Assembly (NCBI GenBank): GCA_965247065.1
Contig: CBDFGN010000006.1
Span: 3,720,001-3,784,000 of the forward strand
Reading direction: 5' to 3'
Length of the DNA: 64,000 nt
DNA from: CBDFGN01 sp965247065
Lineage (GTDB): Bacteria; Bacteroidota; Bacteroidia; Cytophagales; Cyclobacteriaceae
In this document: positions 18,276-27,100 of the stretch, piece after piece
Layout of the letters: each line of letters begins with the position of its first letter
Position numbering within the stretch: position 1 is the first letter of the stretch
Notes under the pieces: generated by a model
Told to the model about the DNA's origin: nothing
The model's input: only the letters and a program-made list of their open reading frames with translations
The model's database searches: none
Translations under genes and position numbers: made by a program

Positions 18276-19373
18276 TTAAATCATTTGGTGTAAATATTCA
18301 TCTAATTCTTCAGGGCTCTCCAGCATTGGACAGTTAGCATTTTTAGTCATCTTTAGGGTTGAATCAGGATCCTTGAAACCGATCCCAGTCACAAGGCAAA
18401 CGATATTGGATTGGAGATCAAGTTCCCCTTTTTTCACTGCAGAAAGTGCTCCAGCCAAGGCTACTGCTCCGGCCGGTTCGCAGTAAATTCCTTCCTGCTC
18501 GGCCAGCATTTGCTGGACTTCAAACGCCTGGTCGTCGGCTATGAGATGCCCAGTGCCCCCGGATTCCCGGCAAAATCTTACCACCTCATTCCCGTCGATA
18601 ACTCCGGGTACTTGCAGTCCACCGACCGTGGTAGTGGAGTGAGGAATACTGCGGGCAAACTCCTCATCTCTCCTCAAGGGTCCCGCCATCGTATCATTCC
18701 CATCAGGTTGAACACAATGAATAGCTGGTGATAAAAAACCGGTTTGGGTTTCTGCCAGCTTTCGAAACCCTAAAGCAACTGCCAGGGTGAGTCCCCCTCC
18801 CCCTGCTGGCGAAAACAGGTGCATCTTTTGCGTACTCAGTTGTTCAGCCAGTTCATAGGAGATTGTTTGTACTCCGCTCATTCCGACCGGACTGTGTTTA
18901 AATGCGCTGATTTGGACAGGAGAGTTGTAATTGTCCGCCTGGCGCTTCAGCTCGTTGAAAATTGCGGTGCTTACTTTTTCGCTCAAGCCAAAGTTTCTTA
19001 CGGCAAAAACTTGGGCGCCATATGCCTGCATTTGACGCAATTTTCCCTCCGGGGTGCGTTCTAATGTGGCTATGAGGCATCGAATGTCCGCTGCGGCACA
19101 ATAAGCGGCCAGGCTTGATCCGGTATTGCCACTGGAGGTTGCCAGGCACACCGGACTTTTTCTGAGGCGAAGTTCTGAAACTGCGGAAGCAGCAAATCTG
19201 TCCTTATATGACCCCGTTGGATTGACAGTTTCCAATTTAAAATACAAATTTGACAAAGACGCTGCCGGACCAATTCGGCGAGATCGAACTAGAGGAGTAT
19301 GACCCTCGCCCAACGAGATCCGAGCCTCCTCCGGCATTTCGGGAAGTAGGTCGGCGAAGTTCCAGATGCTCAT
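18276..19373 (-). CDS. Threonine synthase-like PLP-dependent lyase
   Basis: The 365-residue fold-type II PLP enzyme has the cofactor Lys in PTGSYKDRFAASAV, the phosphate-binding SSGNTGSSLAAYCA, the early motif LGEGHTPLVRSR and a Gly-rich AGGGGLTLAVALGF. The LGEGHTPL start matches threonine synthases, but the length (365) and the context suggest a catabolic lyase or deaminase of a hydroxy- or diamino acid. Its ATG overlaps the stop codon of the SDR gene by 4 bases (ATGA), so the two are translationally coupled. A decayed copy of its N-terminal region lies at 21177. Confidence 0.8.
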   Translation of the reverse strand: MSIWNFADLLPEMPEEARISLGEGHTPLVRSRRIGPAASLSNLYFKLETVNPTGSYKDRFAASAVSELRLRKSPVCLATSSGNTGSSLAAYCAAADIRCLIATLERTPEGKLRQMQAYGAQVFAVRNFGLSEKVSTAIFNELKRQADNYNSPVQISAFKHSPVGMSGVQTISYELAEQLSTQKMHLFSPAGGGGLTLAVALGFRKLAETQTGFLSPAIHCVQPDGNDTMAGPLRRDEEFARSIPHSTTTVGGLQVPGVIDGNEVVRFCRESGGTGHLIADDQAFEVQQMLAEQEGIYCEPAGAVALAGALSAVKKGELDLQSNIVCLVTGIGFKDPDSTLKMTKNANCPMLESPEELDEYLHQMI

Positions 19374-20182
19374 GAGAATTGGTCGGGAAACATGAGACCT
19401 TTTATAGAGTGACCGGTAAAATTATGGTCTATGCCTCCATCTACGGTTAGAGTAGTACCATTTACATAGGAGGCTTCATCGCTACTCAACCAATAAATCG
19501 CATTGGCAACTTCTTTCGGGTTCCCCGAGCGGCCCAATGGGACCCTGTCGTGCACATGGTTTAGAAGGGCTTGGCTTATATCCTCTCCTTTCGGCCCTTT
19601 GTAATCCTGACTTAAAGCCGTTTCAATGGTACCGGGTTTAACACTAACCACACGTATTCCTTTGGGCCCATAAAGGTCGGCAAGTTCATAAGTGAGACTT
19701 TCTATGGCACCTTTACAACACACATAGGCGGGACTATATCCGCCGGCGCTTTGGGACATGATACTGGAGACATTGACAATCACGCCCCTGCCTTGATTCT
19801 CCATCTGCTCAGCAGCCCATTTTGCCAGGAATGCTGAAGTGGTCAAGCAAACCCTCATCGTGCGATCCCAAGTCTCCAGAGTAATGGTGCGCATCGTTTC
19901 GATAGTCCGCCAGGCAGCGTTATTAACAAGAATATCGATCCGATTCCATTTCTCCACCGTTTTTGAAATAACATTTTGCGCGAAGTTTTGATCATAAAGA
20001 TCTCCGGGACAAGTCAGGGTTTCTGTACCAGAAGCGCTCATTTCAGCCGCCAAAGAATCTAAAATTTCTTTATCAATGTCCACCAAAGTGAGTCTAAAAC
20101 CCTCTTGGGCAAATCTCCTGGCGGTTTGTTCTCCAATACCTTTGGCAGCCCCGGTGATTACTATTACAGGTTGATTGTTCAT
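19370..20182 (-). CDS. Short-chain dehydrogenase/reductase, copy 1
   Basis: The 270-residue SDR has TGAAKGIGEQTARRF for NAD(P) binding, NNAAW in place of NNAG, the catalytic Ser in NVSSIMSQSAGG and YVCCKGA as the Y-x-x-x-K pair. It oxidises or reduces a hydroxyl or keto group of an unknown sugar acid or amino alcohol. A nearly identical copy lies at 21651. It overlaps the PLP lyase start by 4 bases and follows the deacylase gene by 25 bp, so deacylase, SDR and lyase form an operon. Confidence 0.88.
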   Translation of the reverse strand: MNNQPVIVITGAAKGIGEQTARRFAQEGFRLTLVDIDKEILDSLAAEMSASGTETLTCPGDLYDQNFAQNVISKTVEKWNRIDILVNNAAWRTIETMRTITLETWDRTMRVCLTTSAFLAKWAAEQMENQGRGVIVNVSSIMSQSAGGYSPAYVCCKGAIESLTYELADLYGPKGIRVVSVKPGTIETALSQDYKGPKGEDISQALLNHVHDRVPLGRSGNPKEVANAIYWLSSDEASYVNGTTLTVDGGIDHNFTGHSIKGLMFPDQFS

Positions 20183-20207
20183 TAAGTTTAGTGGATTAGA
20201 TTAATGG

Positions 20208-21146
20208 TTATCTGTCAATTGTTACTTCTCCAGGTTCCATTATTGGAAGAATCCCTCCAATGGTTTCTCCCTTTGTAGACCAGGGTATTCTTCGAAGAAA
20301 AAACACCATTCCGTTATCATCTGCATTGATTGGGATGGGTGATCCCCCGGCTAAGTCAACTAGTGTTCCTATTCTATCTCCCTTCCCGACTATGTCACCG
20401 AGGTTCACCTCAGCCTCAAAATAACCTTCAGAGGGTGCTGGTAGCATAATTTGCAGATAACCGCTGTCTTTTCGATTATCTTCCACAAAGTAGCTGACCT
20501 TTGATTCCGGCAGAGAACCCTTTAACATATTGAGGGAAATCATTACATTCTGGCAACCGGTCATATAAGCTTGGATAATTTCCTCTTTTGCCCCTCCGCC
20601 TCCTCCATATTCAACATAAATTGCTGGAATCCCGGCGTCCCGGGCAATCGATAGAGACCGTCCATCGTGTTCCCCGCTGGTACCCCATACTATGGGAAGG
20701 TTAAAAGCCCTGGCCATCATACGTTGCTTTCTCAATACCTTATTAGAAACAGCCAGTCCATAGCCCGCCAGGGGTGAGATTTCAAATAGATTTCCTCCAG
20801 TATGAAGGTCAATAAAATAGTCTGCTCTCCTGATCGTTCCACTTATAAGATCGGCGATTTGCTCGGTAGGGGTACCATCCGGTTTCCCCGGAAAAGTCCG
20901 GGCTAAATCGAGTAAATCGTCTCCGGTTCGGGCCCCTCGCATGAATGCGGGTTTGTTGACCAATGGCACCAGGGTTACCGTACCAGATATGGTATTAGGG
21001 TCAAGGATCTTAATCATTCTATGGGCAGCAGCCATAGGCTCGTATTCGTCACCGTGTACCCCTGCTGTAATAAGCAGGTGAGGACCAAACTGAGAACCAT
21101 CAAGCCGGTGAGAGAATATTTTCAAGGATTCATTATCTGATTGCAT
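20208..21146 (-). CDS. Succinylglutamate desuccinylase/aspartoacylase-family deacylase
   Basis: The 312-residue zinc carboxypeptidase-like enzyme (M14, AstE/AspA type) has the zinc ligands in AGVHGDEYEPMAA (His and Glu) and DYFIDLHTGGN (His), and the catalytic Glu in AIYVEYGGGG. Related enzymes deacylate N-acyl amino acids, including the deacetylase of ectoine degradation (DoeB/EutE). With the neighbouring threonine-dehydratase-like lyase and a class III aminotransferase this recalls ectoine-type gene sets, but the resemblance is only at family level. It starts the deacylase-SDR-lyase operon. A truncated copy of its C-terminus lies at 22480. Confidence 0.8.
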   Translation of the reverse strand: MQSDNESLKIFSHRLDGSQFGPHLLITAGVHGDEYEPMAAAHRMIKILDPNTISGTVTLVPLVNKPAFMRGARTGDDLLDLARTFPGKPDGTPTEQIADLISGTIRRADYFIDLHTGGNLFEISPLAGYGLAVSNKVLRKQRMMARAFNLPIVWGTSGEHDGRSLSIARDAGIPAIYVEYGGGGGAKEEIIQAYMTGCQNVMISLNMLKGSLPESKVSYFVEDNRKDSGYLQIMLPAPSEGYFEAEVNLGDIVGKGDRIGTLVDLAGGSPIPINADDNGMVFFLRRIPWSTKGETIGGILPIMEPGEVTIDR

Positions 21147-21176
21147 TTTTCGTTTATTGAATTTGGTCGCTCTCCG

Positions 21177-21299
21177 CTAAGAACATCTGTCCTTACCTGA
21201 AACTGATCCTTTGGCACTTTCAATCATAAGATGTAAATGTCCCCAAGATGCCTTTTGCCCATCGGCTGGTATCAAGCTAAGTGGCGTGTGACCCTCGCT
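21177..21299 (-). pseudogene. Remnant of a threonine synthase-like gene
   Basis: The last 40 codons of an otherwise meaningless open frame read SEGHTPLSLIP then ASWGHLHLMIES then SGKDRCS. These align with LGEGHTPL, ASLSNLYFKLET and SYKDRFAAS of the lyase at 18276, including the PLP Lys. Before it lie a repeat-rich stretch (inverted CCTCC/GGAGG words around 21460-21545) and non-homologous sequence. It is a fragment of the duplicated operon. Confidence 0.7.
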
Positions 21300-21650
21300 T
21301 AAAGGCGACGTATTAGGATTTGACAGGTCTAAATTTACAGCCCAAGTAGGCAGCGTATCAAATAGGTTAGACTCTATTGCTGTAGCCAAAGTTTGCCAAT
21401 GGCTTAGGCGCTGCTGCAAACAAGCGACAAAAAAAAGAAGCCTTCCATCAAAAAGAGTCCCCTCCTTGGAGGGGTGCAGAGGTGGGTCATCCGACCTAAG
21501 CCCAAGAGAATAATCCACCCCAACCCCTCCCCGGAGGGGACTAAAATTACAGGCTTTCCAACAAAGGCGCTCTGCGAGGGTGATGATGAAAGCTGAATTC
21601 ATTAATATTTGTCTAATGCTAATATGTCGCCTCGGTGAAATTCCAAATAC

Positions 21651-22463
21651 TCATGAGAATTGATCGGGAAACATGAGGCTTTTTATGGAGTAACCGCTAA
21701 GATTATGATCTATCCCTCCATCTACGGTTAGAGTAGTCCCATGTATATAGGAGGCTTCATCGCTACTCAGCCAATAAATGGCATTGGCAACCTCTTTCGG
21801 TTTCCCGGAGCGGCCCAATGGGACTCTATCGTGCATATGTTTCAGAAGGGCTGGGCTTATATCCTCCCCTTTCGGCCCTTTGTAATCTTCACCCGCAACA
21901 GTTTCTATGGCACCGGGTTTAATGCCAACTACCCGTATCCCTTTGGGTCCGTAAAGGTCGGCAAGTTCATATGTAAGACTTTCTATGCCACCTTTTGAGC
22001 ATACATAAGCCGGACTGTACCCGCCCGCACTTTGGGACATGATGCTGGAAATGTTGACAATTACACCTTTCCCCTGATTTTCCATATGCTCAGCCGCCCA
22101 TTTTGCCAGGAAAGCCGGAGTGGTCAAACAAACCCTTAGGGTGCGGTCCCATGTATCAAGAGACATGGTATGCATAGTTTCATGGGTACCCCAGGCTGCG
22201 TTATTAACAAGAATATCTATGCGATTCCATTTCTCAACGGTTTGTAAAATAACAGATTGGGCAAAGGTTTGATCATAAAGATCTCCGGAACATGTCAGGT
22301 TCTCTGTACCAGAACTGCTCATTTCAGCAGCCAAGGCATCTAAAATTTCTTTGTCAATGTCCACCAAGGTGAGTCTAAAACCCTCTTGGGCAAATCTCCT
22401 GGCGGTCTGCTCTCCAATGCCTTTGGCAGCCCCGGTGACCACTACTACAGGTTTATCGTTCAT
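21651..22463 (-). CDS. Short-chain dehydrogenase/reductase, copy 2
   Basis: This 270-residue protein is nearly identical to the SDR at 19370, with the same TGAAKGIGEQTARRF, NNAAW, NISSIMSQSAGG and YVCSKGG motifs. The start is set to the ATG at 22463 (MNDKPVVVVTG) because it aligns with MNNQPVIVITG of copy 1. A longer open frame upstream only reads through the out-of-frame deacylase remnant. Its own substrate is unknown, and near-identity suggests a recent duplication or gene conversion. Confidence 0.88.
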   Translation of the reverse strand: MNDKPVVVVTGAAKGIGEQTARRFAQEGFRLTLVDIDKEILDALAAEMSSSGTENLTCSGDLYDQTFAQSVILQTVEKWNRIDILVNNAAWGTHETMHTMSLDTWDRTLRVCLTTPAFLAKWAAEHMENQGKGVIVNISSIMSQSAGGYSPAYVCSKGGIESLTYELADLYGPKGIRVVGIKPGAIETVAGEDYKGPKGEDISPALLKHMHDRVPLGRSGKPKEVANAIYWLSSDEASYIHGTTLTVDGGIDHNLSGYSIKSLMFPDQFS

Positions 22464-22479
22464 TAGTAAGTGAATTAAA

Positions 22480-22615
22480 TAAAGTGACCATCTGTTAATA
22501 TTGCTTCTCCAGGTTCCGTGACTGGAAGATCCCGGCAATAGTTTCTCCTTTTTTAGTCCAGGGTATTCTTCCACCATCCATTGCCATTGGCATTGATTGG
22601 GATGGGTGACCCGAC
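22480..22615 (-). pseudogene. C-terminal remnant of the deacylase gene
   Basis: The bases at 22500-22615 match the coding strand of the deacylase C-terminus near 20215-20345 (for example CTTCTCCAGGTTCC and CATTGATTGGGATGGGTGA), with deletions in between that break the frame. It has no start and no intact domain. Confidence 0.75.
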
Positions 22616-22652
22616 TCCATTTATTTTGATCAAATTTGATCAAACCCGGAGG

Positions 22653-23942
22653 TTAAAACAGATCCTCTGGATTTTCCAATAGATGTTTTATAGCTTTCAA
22701 AAACCTTGCTGCATCCGCACCGTTGATAATCCGGTGATCAAATCCCAGGGTCATTGGTATCATTAATTCCGGATTGAAGCCAGCCCCATCCCACACTGGT
22801 TGGAAATGACCTGCTGCCACTCCCAATATGGCTACCTCTGGATAATTCACAATGGGAAAAATACCTGTTGTACCAAGCCCACCCAAATTGGAAATAGTAA
22901 ATGTGGCTCCACTTAAATCTTCAGCCGTCAATTTCCGGTGACGGGCTTTTTTGGAGATTGTATTCAATTTGACCACTATTTGAGTCAATGCCAACTTCTC
23001 CACGTCTTTAATAACTGGAACAACCAAGCCTCTTTCGGTATCGACAGCAATGCCAATATTCTGGTAATCCTTCTTTATTAATTCTTCGGTAGAAGAATCA
23101 TAACTACTATTAAAAAGTGGGAATTTTGACAATACCCTGGAAACCACTTTAACCAAGATAGCCGTAATCGTGAGTTTTCCATTTTCTAATTTAACTTGAT
23201 CCTTATACTTTTTTCGCTTGGGTTCAAGTACTGTTATGTTTGCTTTATCCTGAACCCACGCATGAGGAATATAAGTCCACGAGTTCGAAACATTTAAAGC
23301 AGTAGCTTGTGTAATCGGTGAACATTTTTCTCTTCGAATGGGACCCCAGAAACTGAAATCCGGCAACCCGGGAGCACTAGTTGTCGGAGTAGTTGTATAC
23401 TGTTGGTGAAGTTGTCTGGAATAGGCTTTTACGTCTTCAACGGCAATTCGCCCGCTGGTTGCATTCCCGCTTATCTCTGAAATGTCAACTCCGATTTCTC
23501 TGGCCAACTTCCGGGCCAAGGGTGAGGCTAAGATAGTTTTTTGATTTTTGTTTATAAATCTTGAAAATATCGCAGGTGAATCAAGGTCCAGTCCAGAATT
23601 TGGTTTAGCGCTTTTTAGAGATTCTTTTTCCTCTTCAATTTCTGGTTCTCCTTGAGTTGCCTTGGTAACGTCTTTACCATTTTCTAATTCTCCTGGGTGA
23701 TCCACATTTTCAGGTTGTAACAACATTAATTCCTGCCCTGCTACTACTTCTTCACCTACTTTAACCAAAATATCCTCGATAATACCTCCTTTGTCGGCAG
23801 GGATCTCAACAGCAACCTTATCTGTTTCTACTTCAAGCAGGGGCTACTCCATTGCAATTCGGTCTCCCTTTTTTACCAAAACGGATACCACCAAGCCTTT
23901 TTCAACCCCTTCTCCTAAGGAGGGTAGTTTAATTTTCTCCAC
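22653..23942 (-). pseudogene. aceF: Pyruvate dehydrogenase E2 (dihydrolipoyl acetyltransferase) with in-frame amber stop
   Basis: Translation from a GTG at 23942-23940 gives VEKIKLPSLGEGVEKG and then RIAME-stop-PLLEVETDKVAVE: a TAG at 23846-23844 sits where family members have a Gln codon (CAG). Past the stop come the lipoyl Lys (ETDKVAVEIP), one lipoyl domain, an E1/E3-binding domain (ASPLARKLAREIGVDI, SGRIAVEDVKAY) and a complete acyltransferase domain ending in FDHRIINGADAARF. The distal part could restart at a TTG (23768), but it would lack the lipoyl Lys. The gene follows aceE by 18 bp in the same frame. Either it is a recent nonsense mutation or the base is wrong. No E3 gene is nearby. 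Confidence 0.85.
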
Positions 23943-23960
23943 TTTGAAGGCGAGCGTTAA

Positions 23961-26612
23961 TTAGTAGTTAGCTGGGTTCATTTTATTTATGTCAATCCCA
24001 GATTGACGAATAAAATCGGAAACACCTTGGTCTGTTAATTTCCCTTTTTTTCTCAACTGCTGTAAAACGGCTAATACTATAAACTTAGGGCTGATTTCAA
24101 AATGATCTCTAAGGTCAGCCTTTGAATCACTAACCCCATAACCATCAGTGCCCAATACCGAATAAGCGCGGGGCATCCACTTGGCAATACTATTCCCCCA
24201 GCTTTTCATATAGTCAGAGACAGAAACGAATACCCCGTCTTCATGCTGAAATACCTGCTTTAGATGAGCAACTCTGGGTTCTTTTTCCATATGGAGTAAG
24301 TTCCATCGCTCAGTATCTAGGGCGTCTCTCTGTAATTCAGTATAACTGGTTACACTCCATATATCTGTTGAAATGTGCATTGCTTCCAACATTTCTCGTG
24401 CTTTAATAACCTGTTGCAAAATAGATCCGCTACTCAATAAATGTGCCTTTTTGCCATTTTTAGATTCCTTATCAGACTTGAAATAGCGATAAATACCCTT
24501 GATTATTCCATCTTCTACCCCTTTTGGCATTTTAGGCATCAAGTAGTTTTCGTTAGTAACCGTGATGTAATAGAAGATCTTCTGTTTAAGTTCATACATT
24601 CTATAGATCCCGTCTCTGATGATTACGGCCAATTCAAAGGCAAAAGCTGGATCATAGCTTTTCAGATTAGTCATCGTCTGAGCATAAACGTGAGAATGAC
24701 CATCTTGATGTTGCATGCCTTCTCCATTCAAGGTAGTCCTGCCCGAAGTACCCCCAATTAGAAACCCCTTGGTCATCATATCTCCACACGCCCAAATCAT
24801 GTCACCAACTCTTTGAAAGCCAAAAATGGAATAGAAAAAATAAAAAGGTATCATAGGTAATCCGTGTAAGGAATATGCCGATCCTGCCGCCATAAATGAA
24901 GCAATTGCACCGGCTTCACAAATACCTTCTTGTAGAATTTGACCATCCGTGCTTTCCCGGTAATAAGACACGCTTCCAGCATCAACCGGCTGATATAATT
25001 GTCCCTTGGGCTGAAAAATTCCTGCATATCGGAAAAGGCCATCCAATCCAAAGGTTCTGGCTTCATCGGGTATAATTGGGACGACATAGGACCCAATCTT
25101 TTCATGTCTTAAAAGCTTGGAAATCAAACGTACACACACCATAGTTGTGGAAACGCCCCGATCGGTTGTACCTTCCAAAAACTCAGAGAAATAACCAAGC
25201 TCTGGAGTTTGGATATCAGGACAATCCTCGCTTCTAGCAGGCAAGTTTCCGCCTAACTTGATTCCCTGTTTCCGCAAGTATTGTATCGCATCACTTTTAT
25301 CAGAAGGAATATAGAATTTGGCTTCTGCTGCATCTTCTTCACCTAAAGGGATACCCAATCGTTTCACTATTTCTATCCGTTCCTCCCGACTCATATTTTT
25401 CTTTTGATGGGTCGTATTTCTACCCTCTCCGACACTTCCCATCCCATATCCTTTAATGGTTTTCATCAATATTACAGTCGGTTTTCCTCTAACCTTAACC
25501 GCTTGCTCATAGGCAGCATAGATCTTCTTATAATCGTGCCCACCTCTTTTGATCGTTTTAATTTCATTATCAGTTAAAGAGCTCATTAATTCCTCCAATT
25601 CCGGATTATCTTTTACCCAGTGGGCCCGAACTTTGTCACCAGGTAACACAGAATACATCTGATAATCACCGTCCAGGGCTTTCTCCATCCTTTCAATTAA
25701 GATGCCCTTTTTATCTCTTTCTAATAAAGCGTCCCATTCGCTGCCCCAAATGACTTTTATTACATTCCAGCCAGCTCCTAAAAAATTTCGCTCTAACTCC
25801 TGAATAATTTTACCATTTCCCCTCACAGGCCCGTCCAATCTCTGAAGGTTACAATTAACAATCATTATGAGGTTATCCAATTCTTCCCTGACTGCAATGT
25901 TTAGGGTTCCAAGTGTTTCAGGTTCATCCATTTCCCCATCCCCGACAAAAGCCCAAACCTTTCGGCCGGTTTTTTGTTTCAAACCTCTGTTTTCCAGATA
26001 CTTCTGAAAACGAGCTTGGTAGATGGCGCATACTCCGATTAAGCCCATTGAAGCGGAAGGAATTTCCCAGAAAGTAGGCATTCTCCTGGGATGAGGATAA
26101 GAGGGAAGCCCTCCTCTCGGCTGTAATTCTCTCCTGAAATTCTTGAGTTGCTCCAGTGATAATCGCCCTTCTAATAACGCTCGGGCATAAATACCCGGAG
26201 ATGCATGGGGTTGAAAGGAAACCAGATCCCCTTTATGAAAAAAATGGTTGAAGCCCACTTCATACATACTGGCTGCAGAAGCATAAGTAGCAATATGCCC
26301 ACCCAATCCTTCCCCACTATCATGCGCTTGCAGGACCATGGCCATTGCATTCCACCGAATAACGTTTTCAATTTTTTGTTCTAAAATTTCATCCCCTGGA
26401 TATGGGGATTGATTTTTGACATGGATAGTATTGATATAGGGTGTATTCAGAGTCTCTCCGGAAAAAGAGATTCCTGCTTTAATGGCATGTTCTCTCAGGT
26501 GGTTCAAAAGTTTTCTTGCCGTATCCGCTCCCTCCAGTTGAATGACTGCGTCGAAAGCCTCTTTCCATTCCGTTGTTTCTATTTGCCAATCGGTTACATT
26601 CGAGTTTACCAT
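23961..26612 (-). CDS. aceE: Pyruvate dehydrogenase E1 component, homodimeric type
   Basis: The 883-residue thiamine-diphosphate enzyme decarboxylates pyruvate and passes the acetyl group to E2 lipoyl. The ThDP/Mg site is WAFVGDGEMDEPETLG followed by NLIMIVNCNLQRLDG. Further blocks typical of AceE are GGHIATYASAASMYEVGFNH (split here), IKGYGMGSVGEGRNTTHQ and GRTTLNGEGMQHQDGHS. Length and motif order are those of enterobacterial-type AceE, full length and open. Its partner E2 gene, directly downstream, has an amber codon, so the complex may not work from this locus. Confidence 0.93.
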   Translation of the reverse strand: MVNSNVTDWQIETTEWKEAFDAVIQLEGADTARKLLNHLREHAIKAGISFSGETLNTPYINTIHVKNQSPYPGDEILEQKIENVIRWNAMAMVLQAHDSGEGLGGHIATYASAASMYEVGFNHFFHKGDLVSFQPHASPGIYARALLEGRLSLEQLKNFRRELQPRGGLPSYPHPRRMPTFWEIPSASMGLIGVCAIYQARFQKYLENRGLKQKTGRKVWAFVGDGEMDEPETLGTLNIAVREELDNLIMIVNCNLQRLDGPVRGNGKIIQELERNFLGAGWNVIKVIWGSEWDALLERDKKGILIERMEKALDGDYQMYSVLPGDKVRAHWVKDNPELEELMSSLTDNEIKTIKRGGHDYKKIYAAYEQAVKVRGKPTVILMKTIKGYGMGSVGEGRNTTHQKKNMSREERIEIVKRLGIPLGEEDAAEAKFYIPSDKSDAIQYLRKQGIKLGGNLPARSEDCPDIQTPELGYFSEFLEGTTDRGVSTTMVCVRLISKLLRHEKIGSYVVPIIPDEARTFGLDGLFRYAGIFQPKGQLYQPVDAGSVSYYRESTDGQILQEGICEAGAIASFMAAGSAYSLHGLPMIPFYFFYSIFGFQRVGDMIWACGDMMTKGFLIGGTSGRTTLNGEGMQHQDGHSHVYAQTMTNLKSYDPAFAFELAVIIRDGIYRMYELKQKIFYYITVTNENYLMPKMPKGVEDGIIKGIYRYFKSDKESKNGKKAHLLSSGSILQQVIKAREMLEAMHISTDIWSVTSYTELQRDALDTERWNLLHMEKEPRVAHLKQVFQHEDGVFVSVSDYMKSWGNSIAKWMPRAYSVLGTDGYGVSDSKADLRDHFEISPKFIVLAVLQQLRKKGKLTDQGVSDFIRQSGIDINKMNPANY

Positions 26613-27100
26613 TTTTGGAAATGTTTTAGTATCACTTGTCGGCTGCTAAGGTTTGAGGTTGTGCATTCCTAATCTTCATTAGGACCTTGTGGGCTTACCC
26701 AAGTCTTCTAAAATTAGTCCCAATTGCATCCTGGTTCTACTACCTGATTGATGAATTTTACCACTATTTTGGCATCCGAATGTTCCAGTTGCAGCGCTGT
26801 TATATTTACCGAAATGACCGGTATTGAATAAAATCAAAATGGCCAAAGAAATCGTGTTTATTCAAATAGTCAGCTTGAAAAGGTTAATTATTTCCTTGGA
26901 TCCAGGACCGGCTGGCTTTGATTTGCTGCAACCCACGGCGGCCAGAACCTTACCATAGCCGCAGAAAACTATATGTGGATGGCAGGGCATGAGCCTCGGG
27001 ACCGGCCGGCCGTAAGACACCATAGATTATGTTAGTCGTCAAGGCCCTGGCAAAGCCAGATTCGCAGGGAAGAGGTCGATGTCCAGATGAATGGAAGGTT
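26613..27100. other. Intergenic stretch, no gene recognised
   Basis: About 490 bp upstream of aceE and downstream of the D-threonine-aldolase-like gene. It holds the small palindrome CCTAATCTTCATTAGG near 26669 but no convincing reading frame. Confidence 0.45.

Larger units (their letters stand above)
21640..22620 (-). repeat. Degenerate duplicate of the deacylase-SDR-lyase segment
   Basis: Reading leftward, this segment has a shortened deacylase C-terminus, a full SDR and a lyase start (MSIWNF, about 21655-21640). It mirrors 20345-19360 base by base with scattered changes. Only the SDR stays open; the flanking partners are cut or shifted. Selection therefore seems to have kept the dehydrogenase alone. 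Confidence 0.8.

Noticed and set aside
21177..21602. A 141-codon minus-strand open frame as one gene
   Set aside because: Only its last 40 codons match the lyase; the first part is repeat-rich, non-homologous sequence with no start signal.
22464..22643. A 60-residue N-terminal extension of SDR copy 2
   Set aside because: It reads through the out-of-frame deacylase remnant; copy 1 aligns from the ATG at 22463.
22653..22790. Asn in DHRIINGA of E2 as an inactivating change of the usual HRxxDG
   Set aside because: Several functional AceF proteins have Asn at this position, so it is not evidence of decay.
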